Below are positions 1-7,110 of a DNA stretch of 7,944 bases, piece by piece. Origin of the DNA: an uncultured Verrucomicrobiales bacterium (GTDB taxonomy: Bacteria; Verrucomicrobiota; Verrucomicrobiia; Limisphaerales; JACDHS01); the NCBI GenBank assembly GCA_937983475.1, contig CALJZV010000567.1:1-7944 (forward strand). The letters run 5' to 3'. The notes beneath the pieces were generated by a model that was not told the origin of the DNA, did not search any database, and saw only the letters and a program-made list of their open reading frames with translations. The first letter of the stretch is position 1; each line of letters opens with the position of its first letter. The position numbers and the translations under genes were made by a program.

Positions 1-2637
1 CGGAACACGTTCCTCATGCAGTTGTCGCCCACGTTCGCCCCGATGCAATACAACACCGCGCTGTGTTTTCTGATCTGCGGGATCGCGTTGGGGCTTTTGA
101 TCATTAACCGATTAAAGGCATCAATGGTTTGCGGGGCTGTGGTCTTGGGTGTCGGGTTTTTAACGCTCATCGAATATATCTGGGGTGTGGACCTCAAAAT
201 TGACACCCTGCTGATGGAACCTTATGTGACGGTCAGAACCTCCTCTCCCGGTCGGATGGCCCCCAACACCGCCTTTTCCTTCGTTCTGGCTGGGATTGCG
301 GTTGTATTGTGCGGGCGCCAAGGCGGGTCCCGCCTATTCGTCGCCGGGGCCGGTTTTCTTGGTGCAACCACCTTTGCGCTGGGAACAATTGCCATTTTTG
401 GTTACTTGGGTGGAATTCCGACGGCATATGGCTGGGGCAAGCTGACAGGCATGGCTCTTCACACCAGCTTCAGCTTTATGGTGCTCGGGACGGGGCTTAT
501 TCTCCATGCGTGGAGAAAAGAAGAGGACTCTCAAATATTTATTCCGTTTTGGGCTCCGGCCGCATTGGGTGTGGGGATGATGGCCATCTCATTGGGACTG
601 TGGTTGTCCATCCTTGCCATGCGAAACCTTCCTAAAGTCCAGCAAACTATTGCTTTTGGAACCATTGGATTTGTTATCCTGAGTGCGGGGTTGGCCATCA
701 CCTTGTTGTTGATTCTGGTATTGCAATTCTCGCGAACTGCGCAGACCCGTTCCCTGCAACTGGAGTTGGCCAACCGAAACCTGGCCGAACAGATTCAAAA
801 GGCCGCTGATTATGAGTCCTCGCTACGCGAAAAAGAAGAGCTGCTTACCACCGCTTCACGGATCGCTCGCTTGGGAAGCTGGTCTTGGGAGATTCGCAAT
901 AACCGAGTCACTTGGTCCGAGGAGTTGTGTCAGTTATACGGAACGAAGCCCGAGAAGCTTGAGGCCAGCTTGGAGGGATTCTTGCAAATGCTGCCCACTG
1001 AGAATGCGGTTAGGGTCGGCGATTTCATCCGAAAGGCGACCCAAAACAAAAGCGATTTTGATTATGAGCATAAGATTCCTGGATCCGATGGAAAACATCG
1101 ACTTTTGCACGGCATCGGACATGTAGTGCTAGACAAGGCAGGGAATGTAATCCAGTTAACTGGCACCGAACAGGACATTACTGAGAGAAAGCGGATTGAA
1201 GAGGCGCTCAAGGAAAGCCAGGTTCGTTTTGAGCGTCTGTTTGAGCTTTCTCCCGATGGGATTGTGGTGGTGGACCAGGAAGGGCATATCCAAATGATGA
1301 ATGGCAAGATGCGGAAGCTTTTTGGTTACGAGCCAGAGGAGGTTTTGGGCAAGCCGGTTGAGGTTTTTATTCCTCATCGCTTTGTTGAGCGACATGAGGC
1401 CCATCGGCTCCATTATGCGGACGATCCGCACGAGCGGCCTATGGGCGCGGGGTTGGACTTGTTTGGCCGGCGCAAGGATGGCAGCGAGTTTCCCCTGGAT
1501 ATCATGTTGAGTCCGTTTCAGGCCGATAATGAACGGTTGGTAATCGCCACTGTGCGGGACACAACCGCCCGCAAAAAGGCCGAGGAGGAGCAGCAACGCC
1601 TGGTTTCCATCATTGAGGCCAACCCGGATTTTGTCGGCATCTTTGACGTGCAGGGAAGTGCCATGTTTATCAACCGCGGCGGGCGTGAAATGGCCGTCCT
1701 GGAGCCGGAGGAAAACATCAGCCATTTGCAGATATCGGATTTTCATCCCGGATGGGCTTATAAAATCATTCAAAAAGAGGGGTTGCCGACAGCGTCCGAG
1801 AAGGGGGTATGGCGGGGCGAAACCGCGCTTCTCAACCGGTCAGGCGAAGAAATCCCCGTCATCCAGCTCATTTTGGCCCACAAAGGCCCCGATGGGAAAA
1901 CCGCGCTGTTTTCCACCATCATGCGCGACATCAGCGCCCGCAAGCGCGCCGAGGCGCAAATCCAGGAATCCCTGCACGAGAAGGAAATGCTGCTGCGAGA
2001 AATCCATCACCGCGTCAAAAACAACATGCAGGTCATCTCCAGCCTGTTGAGTCTCCAGTCCGGGCGGATCCATGACGAAGTCATCCGGAATCAGTTTGCC
2101 GAGAGTCAGTATCGCATCCAAATGATGGCGCTGATTCATGAGAAATTATACCGCTCCAGGAACCTCATGGAACTGGACTTTGCCGAGTACGCCCGCGACC
2201 TGGTTGCCCGGTTGCATACCGCGTATGGGGAGCGCGCCGCCAAGGTCAAAACCCACATCGAAAATGACTCGCTGTTCTTCAAAATTGATGTCGCCATGCC
2301 TTTGGGGCTGATCCTGACCGAGTTGGTGTCCAACTGCTACCAGCATGCTTTTCCTGAAAACCGGCAGGGAAGGGTATATATTAAAATACATGGCGATCGA
2401 GAGGCAGGGTATCGGCTCGTTGTCCGCGATGACGGCGTGGGATTGCCCGAGGGGTTGGATATAAAACGCGCTGACACGCTTGGGTTGAAGCTTGTTGGGA
2501 TTTTGACCGAACAACTGGGAGGGACCTTGGAGACGCACAACGAAAAAGGAACCGAGGTAGTCATAGCATTCAAAGAAATCGTGAAAGAAAAGGAGGAGGA
2601 ACATGTCAAAAGCGAACATTCTGGTCGTCGAGGATGA
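1..2637 (+). CDS. Membrane-bound three-PAS sensor histidine kinase (HisKA_2 type), 5' partial
   Basis: The frame is open to the first base, so the true start is probably upstream; the first ATG in view is at 16 (residues counted from there). At least seven hydrophobic segments are visible, near residues 16-32, 37-56, 84-100, 107-131, 147-165, 178-201 and 212-237. A short coiled linker (about 240-275) follows. Three PAS domains lie at about 277-393, 400-520 and 527-645; the last two carry typical NPD/SPDG starts. The kinase core begins with the HisKA_2 box HHRVKNN (664-670; presumed phosphoacceptor His665). The ATPase domain follows, with N box LTELVSN (Asn773), DDGVGLP (805-811) and LGLKLVG (822-828). 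All catalytic boxes look intact, so autophosphorylation is expected. The membrane segments suggest an inner-membrane sensor; the ligand is unknown. The gene overlaps the next one by 35 bases, which makes that receiver protein the obvious partner. Family assignment is firm; the partner is inferred. Confidence 0.93.
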   Translation, partial: RNTFLMQLSPTFAPMQYNTALCFLICGIALGLLIINRLKASMVCGAVVLGVGFLTLIEYIWGVDLKIDTLLMEPYVTVRTSSPGRMAPNTAFSFVLAGIAVVLCGRQGGSRLFVAGAGFLGATTFALGTIAIFGYLGGIPTAYGWGKLTGMALHTSFSFMVLGTGLILHAWRKEEDSQIFIPFWAPAALGVGMMAISLGLWLSILAMRNLPKVQQTIAFGTIGFVILSAGLAITLLLILVLQFSRTAQTRSLQLELANRNLAEQIQKAADYESSLREKEELLTTASRIARLGSWSWEIRNNRVTWSEELCQLYGTKPEKLEASLEGFLQMLPTENAVRVGDFIRKATQNKSDFDYEHKIPGSDGKHRLLHGIGHVVLDKAGNVIQLTGTEQDITERKRIEEALKESQVRFERLFELSPDGIVVVDQEGHIQMMNGKMRKLFGYEPEEVLGKPVEVFIPHRFVERHEAHRLHYADDPHERPMGAGLDLFGRRKDGSEFPLDIMLSPFQADNERLVIATVRDTTARKKAEEEQQRLVSIIEANPDFVGIFDVQGSAMFINRGGREMAVLEPEENISHLQISDFHPGWAYKIIQKEGLPTASEKGVWRGETALLNRSGEEIPVIQLILAHKGPDGKTALFSTIMRDISARKRAEAQIQESLHEKEMLLREIHHRVKNNMQVISSLLSLQSGRIHDEVIRNQFAESQYRIQMMALIHEKLYRSRNLMELDFAEYARDLVARLHTAYGERAAKVKTHIENDSLFFKIDVAMPLGLILTELVSNCYQHAFPENRQGRVYIKIHGDREAGYRLVVRDDGVGLPEGLDIKRADTLGLKLVGILTEQLGGTLETHNEKGTEVVIAFKEIVKEKEEEHVKSEHSGRRG
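2590..2596 (+). promoter_or_regulatory. Strong Shine-Dalgarno site for the REC-pseudokinase gene
   Basis: AAGGAGG lies six bases before the ATG at 2603, inside the last codons of the upstream kinase gene. It fixes the start of the downstream gene. It also explains the Lys/Glu-rich tail of the upstream kinase, because the same bases are read there as KEKEEE. The other starts in this window have no comparable site, so coupled translation or reinitiation after the upstream stop at 2635-2637 is likely. Confidence 0.8.
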
Positions 2638-4147
2638 AAGCATCGTCGCCGCCGATTTGCAGGACCGCCTTAAGGCGATGGATTACGAGGTGGTGGGTAT
2701 CGCGGCGTCAGGCGAGGATGCGGTAAAAAAGGCCGTCGAAACCCATCCGGACCTGGCTTTGATGGACATCGTGCTGAAAGGAGAAATGGACGGCGTTGAG
2801 GCGGCGGAGCGCCTGCGCGACGACCTAAACATTCCTGTGGTTTATCTGACTGCCTACACGGACAGCAAAACCCTGGAGCGCGCCAAGGTCACCCAGCCTT
2901 ATGGCTACATCGTCAAGCCATTCGATGAACGCTCGATTCAGGCATCCATTGAAATGGCTCTCTACCGCCACAAGATGGAAAACAAAGTGCACAGCATGGA
3001 ACGGTGGCTGGCCACTGCAATTAACAGCCTGACGGACGGTGTGATTGCCACGGACGTCAAAGGATTGGTCACGTATCTCAACCCCACAGCCGAGATGGTG
3101 CTGGGCTACAGCATGTCCGAGGCTCTTGGCAAACCGTATCAGGACGTATTCAAGGCCTATGTGGGCGAGGAACGCAGGCCATTGCAGAACTTGGTGAAGC
3201 AGACATTGGCCGATGGATTGACTTTTCGCCTTGATGAGATGATTCGGATGAAGTCCAAGGACGGGACGGAGACCACCGTTGATGTCAGTGGGGCCCAGGT
3301 CCACGACAGGAAGGGAGTATCGAGTGGCATCATCATTGTTTTTCGGGATTTTGAAGATCGGGTCAAAGCCGAGGCCGAGTTGCGGGAGATGAGCAAAAAC
3401 TTTCAGGAGCGATTGGAGGAATGCACCTCCTCCCTGAATGCGAGGAGCAAGGAGTTTGACGCCTTTGCCTACTCGGTGGCCAATGATTTGAAGGCGCCCA
3501 TCCGCGCCATCCGGAATTTTTCCCACATGCTACAGGAGGAGCATATTCAGCAATTGGAACCTGATGCAGTCCGTCTTATCGAGATCATTCACCGCAGCGC
3601 ACGAAGGATGACCGGTTTGTTGGATCAATTTTTGGAAATGGCCCGCATGGGACGGCAACCCCTTCAACCAGTCGAGTTGGACATGGGCAGACTGGTTGAA
3701 ACAGTAATCGGCGAGGCCCTTCCCCCGTCGGTTCGCAATCAGGTTGAATTGCGCATCGGAGAATTGCCCGGGGTGACGGCGGACAAAATATTGATGGAAT
3801 GCGCCTGGCGTCACTTGATTGGCAATGCCGCCAAGTTTTCCGAATTCCGCGGGGAGCCCAGGATCGATATTTCCGGACGCGTTGACGGGGACCAGGCTTG
3901 TTATTCAATCAAGGACAATGGAAGAGGGTTTCCAATGGACTATGCCGAGAAGATTTTTACCGGCTTCCACAAACTGCACGGCGATCCTGATCTGGAAGGT
4001 GCTGGCGTCGGGCTGGCTACAGTAAAACGAATCGTGGAGCGGCACGGCGGGAAAATCTGGGCCGAATCCGAACCAGACAAAGGTGCCACATTTCATTTTT
4101 GTCTCCCGGTAAAAGCCTTGGAGAAAAACGGTCAAACCGATGATTAA
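2603..4147 (+). CDS. REC-PAS-DHp-ATPase hybrid signalling protein lacking the phosphoacceptor His
   Basis: This is a 514-residue soluble protein with no membrane segment. An N-terminal receiver domain (about 4-122) has the acidic pair Glu10/Asp11, phosphoacceptor Asp55, Thr83 and Lys105, all as in working receivers. A PAS domain spans about 132-252 and is followed by a coiled linker (253-285). The two-helix DHp domain (about 286-350) matches the common FAYSVSHDLRAP pattern, but reads FAYSVANDLKAP, with Asn294 where the phosphorylated His should be. The ATPase domain (about 390-503) keeps its boxes: GNAAKF with Asn408, DNGRGF (438-443), the F-box-like stretch IFTGF and GAGVGLA (466-472). ATP binding is therefore plausible while His phosphorylation is not. 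The likely input is phosphate from the overlapping upstream kinase. No DNA-binding or other output domain is present. The start is fixed by a strong ribosome binding site. Domains are sure; the signalling role is inferred. Confidence 0.93.
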   Translation: MSKANILVVEDESIVAADLQDRLKAMDYEVVGIAASGEDAVKKAVETHPDLALMDIVLKGEMDGVEAAERLRDDLNIPVVYLTAYTDSKTLERAKVTQPYGYIVKPFDERSIQASIEMALYRHKMENKVHSMERWLATAINSLTDGVIATDVKGLVTYLNPTAEMVLGYSMSEALGKPYQDVFKAYVGEERRPLQNLVKQTLADGLTFRLDEMIRMKSKDGTETTVDVSGAQVHDRKGVSSGIIIVFRDFEDRVKAEAELREMSKNFQERLEECTSSLNARSKEFDAFAYSVANDLKAPIRAIRNFSHMLQEEHIQQLEPDAVRLIEIIHRSARRMTGLLDQFLEMARMGRQPLQPVELDMGRLVETVIGEALPPSVRNQVELRIGELPGVTADKILMECAWRHLIGNAAKFSEFRGEPRIDISGRVDGDQACYSIKDNGRGFPMDYAEKIFTGFHKLHGDPDLEGAGVGLATVKRIVERHGGKIWAESEPDKGATFHFCLPVKALEKNGQTDD

Positions 4148-5373
4148 TACATCAGGTGCCTGCGCCGTTGTTTTTTGAACGCCTCCTCGCCGGCTTTCCA
4201 GGAGGCCACAATTTCTGCGGCTGATTTTCCGGCCTGTAGCGCTTTGCGTGTGGCATCGGTCCCGTTGACCTTGTCGAACATGTCAAACCCGCGCTTAGAC
4301 GCCACGGCTTCGGCAAACAAGTCCCGGTTGCCCACATTCTTCATCGCCTCCATGACGTAAAAATTGATCGCCGTCAGGCACACCTTGCGCGGCTCCGTGA
4401 AATAGATTTGCGCGCCCGAGACGGTCTGTTCCTTGAAGGTGTTGTAGTAGGGGCGGTAGGTGACGGGCTTGAACTTGACGCCAGGCAAATTATAAGCGTT
4501 TAGCGCCTCGGCGTATTTGTGCATGTCCAAACCCGGAACGCCAACGCATTGGAAGGGCAGGGTGTAACCGACGCCGATGTTGGCGGAGAGCAGTTCCCCG
4601 ATGATGCCGGTGGCCACGTAATACATCGGCGAGTCGCCATGAGGAATGTGCGGCGAGGTGGGCACCCATGGCAGCCCGGTTTCCTCCCAGACCATCGAGC
4701 GTTTCCAGCCTTTGATGGGAATGACAGTCAGCTTGCACGGTTTCTTGATCCATCCTTCTCCGTTGATCATGCGCGCCAATTCGCCGGTCGTCAGACCATG
4801 CACGTAAGGAATATCCCACTGGCTGACAAAAGACCTGAACTTCTCCTCAAGCATCGGGCCTTCGACCCGCTCGCCTCCCAGCGGATTGGGGCGGTCCAGG
4901 ACAATGAACTCAACGCCATTTTCGCCGCAGGCTTCCATCGCCTGGCCCATCGTGCTGATGTAAGTGTAGGAGCGGCATCCGATGTCCTGGAGATCAAATA
5001 TGACGGCATCGAGCCCCTTGAGCATTTCAGCGGTCGGCTTGCGGCTCTTGCCATACAGTGAATAAACCGGCAAACCGGTTCGTGCGTCTGTGCGGCTTTC
5101 AATTTTGTCGCCCGCGGGAATGTCCCCGTAAATGCCGTGCTCGGGGCCGAACAGCGCCACGAGCTTGACGTTTGGGGCGCGATGCAACACATCGACCGTT
5201 GCCTCCAACTGCCGGTTCACTCCCGAGGGGTTGGTGATCAAGCCAACGCGTTTTCCAGCCAGCGCCTTGAAGCCGCTTTCAGCCAATACTTCGTTGCCTA
5301 GTTTGACCTGGGCATGAGAGCAGGCCGAGGACATCAGCAAAACCGCCAACAACATGGGGGGATACCATTTCAT
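4144..5373 (-). CDS. namZ: Secreted DUF1343 protein, NamZ-like exo-beta-N-acetylmuramidase
   Basis: The 409-residue protein is full length for the DUF1343 family, whose characterised member, Bacillus subtilis NamZ (YbbC), removes terminal N-acetylmuramic acid from peptidoglycan fragments. Family landmarks seen are GLITNPSG (44-51), FGPEHG (75-80, with Glu78, the candidate catalytic acid by family analogy), FDLQDIG (126-132), LDRPNPLGG (159-167) and PTSPHIP (238-244). A signal peptide covers about residues 1-21: charged start, hydrophobic core 7-14, then SSAC and SHA-Q. Cleavage could be by signal peptidase I after SHA; lipid attachment at Cys18 is possible but the residue three before it is Ser, which is a poor lipobox. 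The protein should act in the periplasm or at the surface in cell-wall turnover or scavenging. No MurNAc uptake or catabolism genes are nearby. It converges on the signalling gene, sharing four bases, and diverges from sufT. No clear ribosome binding site precedes the ATG. Confidence 0.92.
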   Translation of the reverse strand: MKWYPPMLLAVLLMSSACSHAQVKLGNEVLAESGFKALAGKRVGLITNPSGVNRQLEATVDVLHRAPNVKLVALFGPEHGIYGDIPAGDKIESRTDARTGLPVYSLYGKSRKPTAEMLKGLDAVIFDLQDIGCRSYTYISTMGQAMEACGENGVEFIVLDRPNPLGGERVEGPMLEEKFRSFVSQWDIPYVHGLTTGELARMINGEGWIKKPCKLTVIPIKGWKRSMVWEETGLPWVPTSPHIPHGDSPMYYVATGIIGELLSANIGVGYTLPFQCVGVPGLDMHKYAEALNAYNLPGVKFKPVTYRPYYNTFKEQTVSGAQIYFTEPRKVCLTAINFYVMEAMKNVGNRDLFAEAVASKRGFDMFDKVNGTDATRKALQAGKSAAEIVASWKAGEEAFKKQRRRHLMY

Positions 5374-5507
5374 AGCGGGCGAAAAGTAAACGCTTCACTG
5401 TCTCAGGCAAAGCAAAACCGTGCTGTCACGCGATTCCATTTTTCGAACTGCAAAAAACTTATGGCGTCATCCCCGAGGTCGGCTAAGGTTGTTCCAGCTT
5501 AAATTTT
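5374..5507. promoter_or_regulatory. Divergent intergenic region between namZ-like gene and sufT
   Basis: This 134-base stretch is the largest gap in the window and separates the 5' ends of two divergent genes, so promoters for both probably lie here. It contains A/T-rich runs around 5438-5460 and just before the sufT start (5499-5507). I could not identify a convincing -35/-10 pair, operator or riboswitch on either strand. Neither flanking start has a Shine-Dalgarno sequence. The promoter assignment rests on gene arrangement alone. Confidence 0.4.
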
Positions 5508-6065
5508 ATGAATGAAGTTCAACTCAAGCGTGATTGTGAGGCGGTTCAGATTCCAGTCGGTTCCACCGTAGTCCTCCCGGAGGGCACCGCGGTTTACATC
5601 ACTCAAACCCTCGGCGGCAGCTATACTGTCCATGCGCAAGGCGGACTGTTCCGCATCGCACCGAAGGACGCCGATGCCCTGGGCATGGAAGCCGAGTCCA
5701 CATCCAGTCTTGCGGAAACCGTGGCCAATAAACAGGCCGGCGCCGAAGGGCCTGTGGATGAAAAGGCCGTCTGGGACACGCTTAAGACCTGTTATGATCC
5801 CGAGATTCCCGTGAACATTGTGGACCTCGGGCTGGTGTATGACATGCACATCGAGAAGCTGCCTTCAGGCGGAAGCAAAGTGCTTGTGAAAATGACCCTC
5901 ACCGCGCCGGGCTGCGGCATGGGAACGGGGATCGCAGGCGGCGCGCAGCAAAAGCTCCTTTATTTGCCGGGCGTCGAGGATGCCAGCGTGGAAATTGTGT
6001 GGGATCCGCCGTGGCACCAGTCCATGATCACTGCCGAAGGCCGCCGCATTTTGGGTCTGGAATAA
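5508..6065 (+). CDS. sufT: SufT-type Fe-S cluster assembly protein (DUF59/MIP18 family)
   Basis: The 185-residue protein matches the long SufT form in layout. An N-terminal segment (about 10-60) has the family phrases LPEGT (23-27), ITQTLGGSYTV (31-41) and KDADALG (53-59). A variable low-complexity linker (about 61-84) follows. The MIP18/DUF59 domain (about 86-165) carries DPEIPVNIVDLGLVY (97-111) and LTAPGCGMG (131-139) with the conserved Cys136. SufT proteins help mature cytosolic Fe-S proteins; the family acts as an accessory to the SUF pathway. No other suf gene is visible in this window, which is unusual because sufT often sits at the end of a suf operon. The ATG at 5508 is preceded by an A/T-rich stretch and no Shine-Dalgarno. 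The downstream glycosyltransferase starts 19 bases after the stop, so the two are probably co-transcribed, although their functions do not obviously connect. Confidence 0.93.
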   Translation: MNEVQLKRDCEAVQIPVGSTVVLPEGTAVYITQTLGGSYTVHAQGGLFRIAPKDADALGMEAESTSSLAETVANKQAGAEGPVDEKAVWDTLKTCYDPEIPVNIVDLGLVYDMHIEKLPSGGSKVLVKMTLTAPGCGMGTGIAGGAQQKLLYLPGVEDASVEIVWDPPWHQSMITAEGRRILGLE

Positions 6066-6084
6066 GTATCCTCACTTTCCTGGC

Positions 6085-7038
6085 GTGAACGATTTACTTC
6101 CACGCGTGACGGTGATTGTCCCGACGCGCCCGGGGCAACAGGACATTCCCGCTGTCAACGCCGCGCGGCAGTTTGACTACCCCAGGGATCGACTTGAAAT
6201 CATCATCGCACGCGGAAAACAGCCCTCGGTTCAGCGCAACGCCGCGCTGCGCGAGGCCTGTGGCGACATCGTTTATTTTCTCGACGATGACTCGGTCGCG
6301 CCGCCCGACACGCTCCGTAAGGCAGTCGCTCATTTTGCCAATGACGACGTAAAAATGGCCGGCGGGCCGAACCTGTGTCCTTCCGATGCGCCGCCCTTGG
6401 AGCAAACCTTCGCGCTGACAATGGGCACCTGGCTGGCGTTTGGACCGAGCCGCGCTCGCTATCGGCAAGTGGGAACCGCGCGGGAATCGAGCGAAAAGGA
6501 ATTGATTCTGTGCAATCTTTTGGCCCGGAAAAAGGACGTGTCGGAGCTTGGCGGTTTTGATGAATCCCTTTATCCCAACGAGGAAAATGCCCTCATGGAC
6601 GCGTTGCAGCAGCGCGGCGGGAAACTGATCTATGACCCCGAGTTGCTCGTGCATCGGCGGCCACGCCCGACACTGGAGGCGTTCATGAAAATGCTGCGCA
6701 ATTACGGACGGGGGAGGGCGGAGCAGTTTCGGCTTCATCCCACGCCCGGCTCGGCCATGAATTTCGTGCCGCCGCTCTTTCTGCTGTATTTGCTGGTGAC
6801 GCCCTTGTTGCCCAATGCGATGCTCTGGCCGCTGCCAGTTTATTTTCTGGCGGTCTTGGCTCAGGCGCTGTTCATCCTTCCATTGCGGAAGTGGTTCTGG
6901 CTGCCACGGCTGATGGCATTGATTCTCATCAGCCACGTGTTTTATGGCCTTGGATTTTGGCAAGGGTTGGCCACAAGGCCGAAACCGCCGTCCAAGGAAG
7001 TCACCGGCGAAATAAAACTGGATCGAATTTCCATTTAA
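6085..7038 (+). CDS. Family 2 glycosyltransferase with C-terminal membrane helices
   Basis: The 317-residue protein starts with GTG; no ATG or other in-frame start exists between it and the sufT stop. Residues 7-14 (RVTVIVPT) form the first strand of a GT-A fold. FLDDDS (65-70) supplies the metal-binding Asp motif, and GGFDESLYPNEEN (156-168) the acceptor/catalytic-base region. RPRPTLEAF and YGRGRAEQF (about 192-215) resemble the post-catalytic part of ExoA-like GT2 enzymes. Two or three hydrophobic helices lie at about 225-243, 246-266 and 272-295, so the enzyme is probably anchored in the inner membrane and uses a nucleotide sugar to build a polysaccharide or glycolipid. The distance from first strand to DDD is only about 57 residues, and the usual VDDGS loop is not seen. 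The donor and acceptor cannot be told. No other polysaccharide genes are adjacent. Confidence 0.88.
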   Translation: MNDLLPRVTVIVPTRPGQQDIPAVNAARQFDYPRDRLEIIIARGKQPSVQRNAALREACGDIVYFLDDDSVAPPDTLRKAVAHFANDDVKMAGGPNLCPSDAPPLEQTFALTMGTWLAFGPSRARYRQVGTARESSEKELILCNLLARKKDVSELGGFDESLYPNEENALMDALQQRGGKLIYDPELLVHRRPRPTLEAFMKMLRNYGRGRAEQFRLHPTPGSAMNFVPPLFLLYLLVTPLLPNAMLWPLPVYFLAVLAQALFILPLRKWFWLPRLMALILISHVFYGLGFWQGLATRPKPPSKEVTGEIKLDRISI

Positions 7039-7110
7039 TTTGTGGGTCGCCATAGCGCGTGACCTGCCGTTGCGAGAATTTTTTGAAGTTCAGTAAACTG
7101 CGCTGTCACA

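Noticed and set aside
2374..2390. An A/T-rich patch (TATATATTAAAAT) inside the sensor kinase that could be an internal promoter for the second gene.
   Set aside because: It encodes a normal strand of the ATPase domain, has no good -35 element, and lies over 200 bases before the downstream start.
2825..3526. A 233-codon minus-strand open frame inside the REC-pseudokinase gene, and a 205-codon one at 1156-1773 inside the sensor kinase.
   Set aside because: Both lie opposite conserved PAS or receiver coding sequence, show no family motifs and have no upstream signals.
5422..5429. The octamer GCTGTCAC occurs here and again at 7102-7109, directly before the glnE start.
   Set aside because: Two copies of eight bases at different distances from the starts are within chance expectation, with no palindromic or operator-like structure.
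6094..7053. A 319-codon open frame on the minus strand covering almost the whole glycosyltransferase gene.
   Set aside because: The plus-strand frame has clear GT2 motifs. The minus frame shows no recognisable domain, is rich in Arg, Gln, His and Pro, and is a typical shadow of a G/C-biased gene.
7045..7064. An imperfect hairpin (GGTCGC ... GTGACC, six pairs with one G-U) after the glycosyltransferase stop, followed some 16 bases later by a run of T.
   Set aside because: The stem is short and the T run is not adjacent to it, so it does not meet the pattern of an intrinsic terminator.
7070..7099. A sigma70-like pair TTGCGA and TAAACT, 18 bases apart, before glnE.
   Set aside because: Each hexamer matches only four of six consensus bases, and transcription would start only a few bases before the ATG. 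It is too weak to list as a promoter.
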